A DNA stretch of 6,100 nucleotides from Clostridiales bacterium (lineage in GTDB: Bacteria; Bacillota; Clostridia; Peptostreptococcales; BM714): assembly GCA_002869095.1 (NCBI GenBank), contig PKTO01000105.1:1-6100 (forward strand). The letters run 5' to 3'. This document shows, piece after piece, positions 1-5,970 of the stretch. How positions within the stretch are numbered: the first letter of the stretch is position 1; each line of letters begins with the position of its first letter. The translations under genes and the position numbers were made by a program. The notes beneath the pieces were generated by a model. It did not search any database and had not been told where the DNA came from. It was given only the letters and a program-made list of their open reading frames with translations.

Positions 1-951
1 GAAGTATATGGGCAGGAAAACGCTAAAAGGGCAATGGAAATTTCAGCTGCGGGCAATCATAATCTTCTTATGATAGGGCCGCCCGGATCGGGAAAAACCA
101 TGTTGGCAAAAAGATACCCGACAATATTGCCGTTGCTTGATGAAAAACAGGCGCTCGAAGTCACTAAAATCTACAGTATTGCAGGTCTTATGAAGAAACG
201 TGCAATAATACTTGAACGTCCATTCAGAAGCCCTCACCATACATTGTCTTCTGTTTCACTTACAGGAGGAGGAAACAATCCAAGACCCGGGGAAATTTCA
301 CTGGCTAACCACGGAGTACTTTATCTGGACGAATTGCCCGAATTTTCACGAAAGGCTCTTGAAGCATTGAGGCAGCCGTTGGAAGATAGAATGGTGACAA
401 TTACAAGAGTCAATTCAACCGTGACGTATCCGTCGGATTTTGTTTTGATTGCCAGCATGAATCCTTGCCCGTGCGGCTATTATGGAGACAGCCATCATGA
501 ATGCAAGTGCAGCATTGGCGATATAAGAAGATACATGGGCCGAATATCAGGTCCAATACTGGACAGAATGGATATGCACATAGAAGTTCCAAGTGTCGCA
601 TTTGACGAATTAAACGATAAGAACAGGCATTTCAGGTCTTCTGAAGAAATAAGGGAATCTGTGATTCTTGCGAGAGAAAGACAGAAAAAGAGATTTTCAA
701 ACTCGAAAATATCTACTAATTCGGAAATGGACAACAGGCAGATTAAAAGATATTGCAGTTTGAACGACGACTCAAAATTATTATTGAAGGAAGCATTCTC
801 TAAAATGGGCTTAAGTGCCAGGTCATACAATAAAATAATAAAGGTTGCCCGGACAATATCAGACATTGAAGGAAAGGAAACCATTGAAACAAATCACCTT
901 ATGGAATCCCTGAGCTACAGGAACCTTGAAACAAAATATTGGAATATTTAA
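1..951 (+). CDS. comM: ComM/YifB family Mg-chelatase-like AAA+ ATPase, 5'-truncated
   Basis: The frame is open from base 1, so 316 codons are visible and the start lies upstream. Family members are about 500 residues, so the missing part should be the N-terminal Lon-protease-like (ChlI) domain. Seen here, in visible-residue numbers: Walker A GPPGSGKT (26-33), Walker B LYLDE (107-111), a sensor-1 segment with SMNPCPCGYYG (about 152-162), a CxC...CxC cysteine cluster (156, 158, 168, 170), the arginine-finger region GPILDRMD (about 184-191), and the C-terminal helical domain with SARSYNKIIKVARTI (about 272-286). Family knowledge: ComM is a hexameric helicase that promotes branch migration of the recombination intermediate during natural transformation. 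dprA follows by 14 bases, which fits a shared DNA-processing role and one transcript. Whether this organism is transformable cannot be told from the window. The family call is secure; the symbol follows the Haemophilus/Vibrio name (YifB in E. coli). Confidence 0.95.
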   Translation, partial: EVYGQENAKRAMEISAAGNHNLLMIGPPGSGKTMLAKRYPTILPLLDEKQALEVTKIYSIAGLMKKRAIILERPFRSPHHTLSSVSLTGGGNNPRPGEISLANHGVLYLDELPEFSRKALEALRQPLEDRMVTITRVNSTVTYPSDFVLIASMNPCPCGYYGDSHHECKCSIGDIRRYMGRISGPILDRMDMHIEVPSVAFDELNDKNRHFRSSEEIRESVILARERQKKRFSNSKISTNSEMDNRQIKRYCSLNDDSKLLLKEAFSKMGLSARSYNKIIKVARTISDIEGKETIETNHLMESLSYRNLETKYWNI

Positions 952-953
952 AA

Positions 954-961
954 GAGGGTGA
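954..961 (+). promoter_or_regulatory. Ribosome binding site of dprA
   Basis: GAGGGTGA ends four bases before the ATG at 966 and decides that start. The next in-frame ATG (996, residue 11) has no comparable purine tract ahead of it. There is no promoter-like sequence in the 14-base gap after comM, so translation is from a comM-dprA message. Confidence 0.7.
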
Positions 962-965
962 ATAA

Positions 966-2024
966 ATGCGTGAGAATTATTTGAAAATCAATCATATGGG
1001 AAAGAGAAACAAGATCATCAATGAATTGATATCAGAGCATTTGAACAGTCCGACAGAAGAAAAACGGATATTCTGCCTGAAAGAATTGGTTTCAATGGCC
1101 GAAAAAGATATGGATGCAAGCGAATACGGCATTTACAGACAAAAAATAAGCAAGGGCAATTTTTCTTTTGTCGACATAAGTGAGAATAGGTTTCCGGAGC
1201 AATTGAAAAAAATTTATGATCCTCCATTGGTGTTGTTTTATGAGGGTAATCTTGAAATGCTTAACAAGAGACCCTGCATTGCGATAGTCGGATCACGAAA
1301 ATGCAGCAATTACGGAAGGCAAGTTGCATATGATTTTGCCAAAAGCCTTTCCAAAGCAGGCATCACCGTAATAAGCGGAATGGCATATGGAATCGATTCC
1401 AGCGCCCACATCGGGGCTTTGACGGGACAAGGCTCCACTGTCGCAGTCATGGGGACAGGCATAGACAAATGCTATCCGGCAAAGAATAAATCTTTGCACG
1501 ACCAAATTTCAAAAAAAGGGCTTTTGATAACCGAGTTTGGAGTGGGTGTGAATCCATTGCCATATAATTTCCCGAGGCGAAACAGGATAATAAGCGGATT
1601 ATGCGATGCTTTGATTGTTATAGAAGCGGGCCTTGAAAGCGGAGCCTTGATTACTGCGGATTTTGCGCTTGAACAAGGAAAGGATGTTTATTCTGTTCCA
1701 AGCGGGATAATGGGTAATTACGGAATGGGTTCCAATAAATTGATAAAGCAAGGGGCGGAATGCCTGCTTGACATTGCCGAGGTGATAGACATTTATGCCA
1801 AAGCAAATAATGCAACACCTCTTGAAAAATTGGCTGAAACAACAATGACGGATGCTGAAAAGAAACTTCTTGAAACAATCGAGTATGAAAGTCCTGTGCA
1901 CATTGACAAATTGCTTTCATGCAATATGATGGGCGTAAATGAAATAAAGAGCGCGTTGATGATGCTCTTGATCAAGGACAAAATTTATCTTGAACCCGGT
2001 GATAAATATTGCATAAAAAAGTAA
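966..2024 (+). CDS. dprA: DNA processing protein DprA (Smf), RecA loader
   Basis: 352 residues. The Rossmann-fold DprA core spans about 85-275 and carries the family hallmarks: IVGSRKCSNYG (107-117), SGMAYGID (137-144), MGTGID..YP (162-171), NFPRRNRIISGL (201-212), SGALITADFALEQGKDVYSV (225-244) and NKLIKQGA (257-264). A C-terminal winged-helix (DML1-like) domain follows at about 293-352, ending in YLEPGDKYCIKK. Residues 1-80 are helical and charged and show no obvious glycine-rich helix-hairpin-helix motif of the kind many DprA proteins have there; the core begins after DPPLVLFYEGNL. Family knowledge: DprA binds incoming single-stranded DNA in the cytoplasm, protects it and loads RecA; it is also widespread in species not known to be transformable. 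It lies 14 bases after comM and 66 bases before topA, with no terminator seen between dprA and topA, so some read-through into topA is likely. Confidence 0.97.
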   Translation: MRENYLKINHMGKRNKIINELISEHLNSPTEEKRIFCLKELVSMAEKDMDASEYGIYRQKISKGNFSFVDISENRFPEQLKKIYDPPLVLFYEGNLEMLNKRPCIAIVGSRKCSNYGRQVAYDFAKSLSKAGITVISGMAYGIDSSAHIGALTGQGSTVAVMGTGIDKCYPAKNKSLHDQISKKGLLITEFGVGVNPLPYNFPRRNRIISGLCDALIVIEAGLESGALITADFALEQGKDVYSVPSGIMGNYGMGSNKLIKQGAECLLDIAEVIDIYAKANNATPLEKLAETTMTDAEKKLLETIEYESPVHIDKLLSCNMMGVNEIKSALMMLLIKDKIYLEPGDKYCIKK

Positions 2025-2039
2025 AAGATTTTGAAAATT
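2025..2039. promoter_or_regulatory. Candidate CodY box over the topA -35 element
   Basis: The 15 bases AAGATTTTGAAAATT match the published CodY consensus AATTTTCWGAAAATT at 12 of 15 positions; the right half (from W on) is perfect. It starts directly after the dprA stop codon and covers the putative -35 hexamer of topA, where binding would block RNA polymerase. codY itself lies two kilobases downstream. The motif is AT-rich, as is the gap, so a chance match is quite possible. Confidence 0.35.
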
Positions 2040-2059
2040 ATATAATAATCTGTTATAAT
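2031..2059 (+). promoter_or_regulatory. Sigma-A promoter of topA (extended -10)
   Basis: The -35 is TTGAAA at 2031-2036 (5 of 6 to consensus), followed by a 17-base spacer and a perfect -10 TATAAT at 2054-2059. TG at 2051-2052, one base ahead of the -10, makes it an extended -10. The expected start of transcription is near A2067, giving a leader of about 24 nt. This is the best sigma-A promoter in the window and makes topA at least partly independent of comM-dprA. Confidence 0.8.
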
Positions 2060-2078
2060 AGGTCTCACTGCTGAAAGA

Positions 2079-2086
2079 AAAGGTGA
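2079..2086 (+). promoter_or_regulatory. Ribosome binding site of topA
   Basis: AAAGGTGA lies four bases before the ATG at 2091, and the protein begins directly with the conserved Toprim strand, so this start is well supported. Confidence 0.7.
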
Positions 2087-2090
2087 TTTA

Positions 2091-4148
2091 ATGAAAAATT
2101 TAGTGATTGTAGAGTCTCCGGCGAAAGCAAAAACGATATCGAAATTTCTTGGAAGCCGATATAAGGTAAAGGCTTCGGTGGGCCATGTTAGAGATTTGCC
2201 GAAAAGCAAGATGGGCATTGATTTTGAAAAAGATTTTGAACCTGAATATATAACAATCAGGGGAAAAGGAAAAGTGTTGAAGGAATTGAGAAGTGAAGCC
2301 AAGAAAGCTGACAAGGTATATCTTGCGACTGACCCCGATAGAGAGGGCGAAGCCATATCTTGGCATCTTTCAAAGGCTCTTTCTATTCCGGAAGACGAAA
2401 TTTGTCGTGTCGAATTCAACGAAATTACAAAGGAAACTATAAAAAATGCCGTGAAATCTCCCAGGAAAATAAACAAGAATTTGGTTGATGCGCAGCAGGC
2501 AAGAAGAGTGCTGGACAGAATTGTAGGTTACAGCATAAGTCCTTTGCTTTGGAGAAAAATGAGGAAAGGCTTAAGTGCGGGACGCGTTCAGTCGGTAACG
2601 ACAAAAATGATATGCGACAGAGAAAACGAAATAAACAATTTTGTTCCTGATGAATACTGGACATTGAACGTAAAATTGGAAACAAAAGAAAAAGAGGTTT
2701 TTGATGCAGTTTTTTATGGTGATAAAAACCAAAAGATAAAAATAAATAACAAAACCGAAATGGATAGAATATTGGAAGAGCTAAGCCCTGAGGATTACCG
2801 GGTAGATTCATCAGAGAAAAAAACGAAAAGCCGCTCTCCGTATAAACCATTCACAACCAGCAGCCTGCAGCAGGATGCTGCAAATAAATACGGCTTTTCG
2901 ACAAAGAAAACGATGATGATAGCCCAACAATTGTATGAAGGGATGCAAATTGGAAAGACCACAATCGGTCTTGTGACTTATATCAGAACAGATTCTACAA
3001 GGATTTCAGATTATGCAAAAGAAATGGCAAAAGAGCACATTTTGGAATATTATGGAGAAAACTATCTTAAAAAAGAAGGCGGTAAAGCTGCAAAGAACGG
3101 AAAATCAGTTCAAGACGCCCATGAAGCAATCAGACCGACTGATGCAAGTTTGAAACCCGATGATATAAAATCACAGTTGAAAGTTGATCAATACAAGATA
3201 TACAAGCTCATTTGGGAAAGATTCATTGCAAGCCAAATGGCTGATTCCAAGAGCGATTCATTACAACTTGGCATATCCAATGGAAAGTACATATTCAAGG
3301 CAAACGGAATCAAATTAAATTTTGACGGTTTCCTCAAAGTGTATTCATATGCAAACGTAAAAGACATTGAAATACCGGATATACCTACAGGTGTGGCTCT
3401 CAAGCAGGTTGACAGGGAATTCAAGCAAAACTTTACACAACCACCAGGAAGATTTTCGGAATCGACTTTGGTTAAGGCAATGGAGGAAAACGGCATAGGC
3501 AGACCGAGTACTTACGCCCCTACGATATCAACAATAATATCAAGGGGTTATGTCAGAAGGGAAAAGAAACTTCTCTATCCTACGGAATTGGGCATAATGA
3601 TAAACGAATTGATGGAAAATTATTTCAAGAGCATCGTGAATATTGATTTCACTGCAAATTTGGAAGCTGAATTTGACAAAATCGAATCAAATGAAATGCC
3701 ATGGCGTAAAGTTGTGAGGGACTTTTATAAACCGTTTTCAAATGCATTGAAAGCCGCAGACGAGGCAATAGAAAAAGTTGACCTTACAGAGGAAACTGAT
3801 GAAATATGTGAAAAGTGCGGAAGTCCTATGGTTATAAAACATGGAAGATTCGGCAGATTTTTAGCGTGTTCAAATTATCCGGAATGCAGCAATACAAAAT
3901 CGATAGTTATGAAAACAGGTGTAAAATGCCCGAGTTGCGGAGGGGACATTGTTGAAAGAAGGACAAAAAAAGGCAGGGTTTTTTATGGTTGCCTCAATTA
4001 TCCCAAATGCGATTTCAGCACATGGGACAAGCCGGTTAAAGATAAATGCCCCAAATGCCATTCTATGCTTGTAGAGAAAAAAAGCGGAAAGAAGACAACG
4101 GTCAAATGCACTAACGAGAATTGTGATTATTTGATTGAAAAAACATAA
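2091..4148 (+). CDS. topA: DNA topoisomerase I (type IA, omega protein)
   Basis: 685 residues, the usual length for Bacillota TopA. It relaxes negative supercoils by cutting one strand through a 5'-phosphotyrosine link. The N-terminal Toprim domain (about 1-120) has [12 protein letters not shown] with Glu8 and the acidic triad DPDREGE (Asp81, Asp83, Glu85) for magnesium. The catalytic core follows: [13 protein letters not shown] (135-147), LSAGRVQSV (161-169), the active-site segment [10 protein letters not shown] with catalytic Tyr297 and Arg299, DAHEAIRPT (342-350, His343), and [12 protein letters not shown] (468-479). Three C-terminal zinc ribbons each have four cysteines: 573/576/593/599, 613/616/634/640 and 653/656/673/678. 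No key residue is missing. It has its own promoter upstream and lies 70 bases before codY. Supercoiling homeostasis is its expected role; nothing in the gene suggests a plasmid or decatenase (TopB-like) variant. Confidence 0.99.
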   Translation: MKNLVIVESPAKAKTISKFLGSRYKVKASVGHVRDLPKSKMGIDFEKDFEPEYITIRGKGKVLKELRSEAKKADKVYLATDPDREGEAISWHLSKALSIPEDEICRVEFNEITKETIKNAVKSPRKINKNLVDAQQARRVLDRIVGYSISPLLWRKMRKGLSAGRVQSVTTKMICDRENEINNFVPDEYWTLNVKLETKEKEVFDAVFYGDKNQKIKINNKTEMDRILEELSPEDYRVDSSEKKTKSRSPYKPFTTSSLQQDAANKYGFSTKKTMMIAQQLYEGMQIGKTTIGLVTYIRTDSTRISDYAKEMAKEHILEYYGENYLKKEGGKAAKNGKSVQDAHEAIRPTDASLKPDDIKSQLKVDQYKIYKLIWERFIASQMADSKSDSLQLGISNGKYIFKANGIKLNFDGFLKVYSYANVKDIEIPDIPTGVALKQVDREFKQNFTQPPGRFSESTLVKAMEENGIGRPSTYAPTISTIISRGYVRREKKLLYPTELGIMINELMENYFKSIVNIDFTANLEAEFDKIESNEMPWRKVVRDFYKPFSNALKAADEAIEKVDLTEETDEICEKCGSPMVIKHGRFGRFLACSNYPECSNTKSIVMKTGVKCPSCGGDIVERRTKKGRVFYGCLNYPKCDFSTWDKPVKDKCPKCHSMLVEKKSGKKTTVKCTNENCDYLIEKT

Positions 4149-4155
4149 AAATAAT

Positions 4156-4180
4156 AATTATTTTAAATTTTCCAATAAAT
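4156..4180. promoter_or_regulatory. Weak tandem CodY-like boxes in the codY promoter
   Basis: Two overlapping 15-mers, AATTATTTTAAATTT (4156-4170) and AATTTTCCAATAAAT (4166-4180), each match the CodY consensus AATTTTCWGAAAATT at 11 of 15. They overlap by five bases and cover the -35 and spacer of the codY promoter, where negative autoregulation would act. CodY autoregulation is known in several Bacillota. Matches of this quality are expected by chance in such AT-rich DNA, so the call is tentative. Confidence 0.22.
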
Positions 4181-4190
4181 CAGTTATAAT
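4162..4190 (+). promoter_or_regulatory. Sigma-A promoter of codY
   Basis: A perfect -10 TATAAT at 4185-4190 is preceded, after a 17-base spacer, by TTTAAA at 4162-4167 (4 of 6 to TTGACA). There is no TG extension. Expected start of transcription is near A4197, giving a leader of about 22 nt. The weak -35 fits a regulated or moderate promoter. The gap after topA holds no GC-rich hairpin, so read-through from topA probably also feeds codY. Confidence 0.65.
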
Positions 4191-4204
4191 GTCTATAAGA
4201 CCTT

Positions 4205-4212
4205 TAGGAGGT
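4205..4212 (+). promoter_or_regulatory. Strong ribosome binding site of codY
   Basis: TAGGAGGT ends six bases before the ATG at 4219 and fixes this start. An upstream in-frame ATG at 4135 would overlap the end of topA and has no such signal; starting at 4219 gives exactly 259 residues, the same length as Bacillus subtilis CodY. Confidence 0.85.
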
Positions 4213-4218
4213 AAAATA

Positions 4219-4998
4219 ATGGACAGCAGTTTATTGAACAAAACAAGGAAACTTAATAGAATACTGCAGCAGTCTGCAGACGCTCCTGTTTCGTTTCCAG
4301 AGCTATGTAAAACCTTGAGTGAAATCTTGGATGCGAATGTATACGTTTCAAACAAAAGGGGCAAGATTCTTGGAGTAAGCCTATCCGATGCCTCGGATGC
4401 TTCAATTATTACAGATGAAAAAACAGGTTTGAAAAAGTTCCCGGATGAGTACAACGATGAATTGATTAGAATAACATATACTAATTACAATATAACTGGG
4501 GATGATTTGCTTAAAATTTTCAAATATGATATTGAAAGTTTTGAAAAGTTTGTCACAATTGTTCCCATAATAGGGAATGGAGAAAGGCTTGGCACATTCG
4601 TGCTTGCGCGATACAACAGCAAATTTGAAGAGGAAGATATTGTTTTGGCTGAATATTCAGCAACAATCGTAGGAATGGAAATTTTAAGATCAAAGAGCGA
4701 GAAGATTGAGGAGGAAGCCAGAAAAAAAGCTGTTGTGCAAATGGCGATAGGTACTCTTTCCTACTCGGAACTTGAAGCGATTGAACATATCTTCGCTGAA
4801 CTCGACGGAAATGAAGGTTTGCTTGTAGCAAGCAAAATTGCAGACAGGGTTGGAATCACAAGGTCTGTGATTGTAAATGCGTTAAGAAAATTTGAGAGTG
4901 CCGGCGTCATCGAATCAAGATCCCTTGGGATGAAAGGGACGTTCATAAGGATATTGAATGACAGGTTGCTGGAGGAACTGAAGAAACTTAAAAAATAG
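4219..4998 (+). CDS. codY: Global transcriptional regulator CodY (GTP/branched-chain amino acid sensor)
   Basis: 259 residues. The N-terminal GAF domain spans about 1-155 and includes [11 protein letters not shown] (7-17), [11 protein letters not shown] (45-55), KFPDEYN (73-79) and [19 protein letters not shown] (113-131). A long linker helix follows, with [19 protein letters not shown] (143-161) and [19 protein letters not shown] (164-182). The C-terminal winged helix has the near-invariant recognition segment [20 protein letters not shown] (204-223) and [18 protein letters not shown] (228-245). Family knowledge: a dimeric cytoplasmic DNA-binding protein, activated by GTP and, in most species, by isoleucine, leucine and valine; it represses amino-acid uptake and biosynthesis, competence and virulence genes when nutrients are plentiful. 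The DNA-binding half is highly conserved, but the effector-pocket segment 54-72 departs from the Bacillus sequence. Unlike in Bacillus, xerC, hslV and hslU do not precede it. It has its own promoter and terminator. Confidence 0.99.
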   Translation: MDSSLLNKTRKLNRILQQSADAPVSFPELCKTLSEILDANVYVSNKRGKILGVSLSDASDASIITDEKTGLKKFPDEYNDELIRITYTNYNITGDDLLKIFKYDIESFEKFVTIVPIIGNGERLGTFVLARYNSKFEEEDIVLAEYSATIVGMEILRSKSEKIEEEARKKAVVQMAIGTLSYSELEAIEHIFAELDGNEGLLVASKIADRVGITRSVIVNALRKFESAGVIESRSLGMKGTFIRILNDRLLEELKKLKK

Positions 4999-5020
4999 AC
5001 GGCATCAGCCGTCTATTTTT
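4991..5020 (+). terminator. Rho-independent terminator of codY
   Basis: A perfect 13-bp inverted repeat: left arm AAAAATAGACGGC (4991-5003), loop ATCA, right arm GCCGTCTATTTTT (5008-5020). The GC-rich core is GACGGC/GCCGTC and the right arm ends in a T-tract. The last lysine codon and the TAG stop lie inside the left arm. The A-tract on the left would also give a U-tract in the other direction, so the hairpin could terminate both ways, though no minus-strand gene is seen here. Confidence 0.93.
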
Positions 5021-5021
5021 A

Positions 5022-5050
5022 TTGCTTTAAGCAAGCTTACATGTTATACT
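5022..5050 (+). promoter_or_regulatory. Sigma-A promoter of rpsB-tsf (extended -10)
   Basis: The -10 TATACT at 5045-5050 (5 of 6) has an upstream TG at 5042-5043, and the -35 TTGCTT at 5022-5027 (3 of 6) sits at the ideal 17-base spacing. The extended -10 should compensate for the poor -35. The start of transcription is expected near 5057, giving an rpsB leader of about 100 nt. The -35 falls in a small inverted repeat TTGCTT-T-AAGCAA (5022-5034). Confidence 0.65.
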
Positions 5051-5056
5051 GTCAAA

Positions 5057-5158
5057 GGCACAAAAACACACCTTTTGCATTAATTTTTTGACAGGTGCTT
5101 CTAACGAAGTCGTCTAAAACAGGCAAAGGGGAGGAAAAAACCAAAGGAGGATTTACAA
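5057..5158 (+). promoter_or_regulatory. Leader of rpsB mRNA, possible autoregulatory element
   Basis: About 100 nt lie between the predicted transcript start and the rpsB ATG, much longer than the 22-24 nt leaders of topA and codY. It holds a small hairpin CTTC-TAAC-GAAG (5098-5109), a pyrimidine stretch CCTTTTGC (5071-5078), and two purine tracts, AAAGGGGAGG (5125-5134) and AAAGGAGG (5143-5150). CCTTTTG could pair, with one bulge, to CAAAGG at 5124-5129 or at 5142-5147, the latter being the Shine-Dalgarno. Leader-mediated control of rpsB-tsf by S2 is known in E. coli; I do not recognise a described family in this sequence, so a regulatory role is inference. Confidence 0.35.
5143..5150 (+). 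promoter_or_regulatory. Ribosome binding site of rpsB
   Basis: AAAGGAGG is a near-perfect Shine-Dalgarno placed eight bases before the ATG at 5159. A second similar tract lies 18 bases upstream without a start codon in reach, so this one decides the start. Confidence 0.88.
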
Positions 5159-5929
5159 ATGTCAGTAGTATCAATGAAACAACTTTTAGAATCGGGGGTT
5201 CATTTCGGACACCAAACGAGAAGATGGAACCCGAAGATGGCGGAGTATATTTTTACGGAACGAAACGGAATTTATATCATTGATTTGCAGAAAACTGTGA
5301 AAATGATTGACAAGGCTTATGATTTCGTTAAAGAAAACACTACAGGCAACAAAACCATTCTTTTTGTCGGAACCAAAAAACAGGCTCAGCAGTCAATTGA
5401 GCAGGAAGCAAAAAGATGCGGAATGTATTACGTCAACCAGAGATGGCTGGGCGGAATGCTTACCAATTTCACCACAATAAGAAAAAGAGTGGATCGCCTT
5501 TTACAGCTTGAAAAAATGGAAAACGACGGAACATTCGATTTGCTTACCAAAAAAGAAGTAATCAAACTTAAGCATGAACAAGAAAAGTTGGAAAAATTCC
5601 TTAGCGGAATCAAAACAATGAAGCGAATCCCGGATGTAATATATGTTGTAGATCCAAGAAAAGAAAGAATTGCCATTCTTGAAGCCAAAAAATTGGGTAT
5701 TCCAGTTGTGGCAATAGTTGATACAAACTGTGATCCTGATGAAATCGATTTGATAATTCCTGGGAATGACGATGCTATAAGAGCTGTCAAACTTATAACT
5801 GCAACAATTGCAAACGCTGTAATTGAAGGAAAACAAGGCGAACAAATGGAAGAAGCAGCCGCTGAAGAAAAAAGCGTTGCCAAAGAAGATGGTGTGGAGG
5901 AAATCGCAGGAGAAGAAACTGCTGAATAA
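5159..5929 (+). CDS. rpsB: 30S ribosomal protein S2
   Basis: 256 residues, slightly longer than the typical core because of an acidic tail. Protein S2 binds late to the back of the small subunit, between head and body, and is needed for S1 or initiation-factor function in many bacteria. Seen in the protein: the N-terminal signature [15 protein letters not shown] (13-27), [11 protein letters not shown] (37-47), FVGTKKQAQ (69-77), [11 protein letters not shown] (94-104), a helical coiled-coil arm (about 128-155), [12 protein letters not shown] (158-169), and [20 protein letters not shown] (181-200) followed by PGNDDAIRA. Residues from about 229 on are Glu/Ala-rich (EEAAAEEK...[10 protein letters not shown]), a variable, probably disordered tail common in clostridial S2. 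It is followed by tsf after 41 bases, the universal rpsB-tsf order, and preceded by its own promoter and leader. Confidence 0.99.
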   Translation: MSVVSMKQLLESGVHFGHQTRRWNPKMAEYIFTERNGIYIIDLQKTVKMIDKAYDFVKENTTGNKTILFVGTKKQAQQSIEQEAKRCGMYYVNQRWLGGMLTNFTTIRKRVDRLLQLEKMENDGTFDLLTKKEVIKLKHEQEKLEKFLSGIKTMKRIPDVIYVVDPRKERIAILEAKKLGIPVVAIVDTNCDPDEIDLIIPGNDDAIRAVKLITATIANAVIEGKQGEQMEEAAAEEKSVAKEDGVEEIAGEETAE

Positions 5930-5944
5930 TAAATATAATATTTA
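5930..5944. repeat. AT-only inverted repeat in the rpsB-tsf gap
   Basis: TAAATAT-A-ATATTTA is a perfect 7-bp inverted repeat around a single base, starting right after the rpsB stop. It has no GC pairs, so it is unlikely to terminate. It contains TATAAT (5934-5939), but the expected -35 position is purine-rich and not promoter-like. In E. coli the rpsB-tsf gap attenuates tsf expression; whether this weak element does anything similar is unknown. Confidence 0.25.
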
Positions 5945-5955
5945 ATACAGATAAG

Positions 5956-5961
5956 AAGGAG
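5956..5961 (+). promoter_or_regulatory. Ribosome binding site of tsf
   Basis: AAGGAG lies nine bases before the ATG at 5971, and the protein starts with the conserved EF-Ts N-terminus, so this start is well supported. Confidence 0.8.
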
Positions 5962-5970
5962 ATGTTTAAT

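Noticed and set aside
495..884. 129-codon minus-strand open frame opposite comM
   Set aside because: Hydrophobic, low-information translation antisense to a strongly conserved gene, without start signals; a mirror of comM codons.
996..2024. Alternative DprA start at residue 11
   Set aside because: The 966 start has a well-placed GAGGGTGA; no equivalent precedes 996.
1985..2476. 163-codon minus-strand open frame across the dprA-topA junction
   Set aside because: Runs opposite the conserved Toprim domain and through the topA promoter; no ribosome binding site or recognisable domain.
4153..4162. Palindrome AATAATTATT after topA as a terminator
   Set aside because: It has only A-T pairs and is too short to be a stable hairpin, so topA probably reads through into codY.
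4135..4218. Upstream in-frame ATG that would lengthen CodY by 28 residues
   Set aside because: It overlaps the topA C-terminus, crosses the promoter, and lacks a ribosome binding site, while 4219 has TAGGAGGT and gives the family length of 259.
5082..5096. CodY-like 15-mer in the rpsB leader (11 of 15)
   Set aside because: The right half is poor and the match is largely explained by a T-run next to TTGACA; it shows how easily 11/15 arises in these gaps.
5095..5283. 62-codon reading frame from GTG in the rpsB leader
   Set aside because: No ribosome binding site, most of it is out of frame within rpsB, and the translation resembles no known protein; it is a shadow of rpsB.
5428..5883. 151-codon minus-strand open frame opposite rpsB
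   Set aside because: Ser/Ile-rich translation that mirrors Glu/Lys/Asp codons of S2; no independent support.
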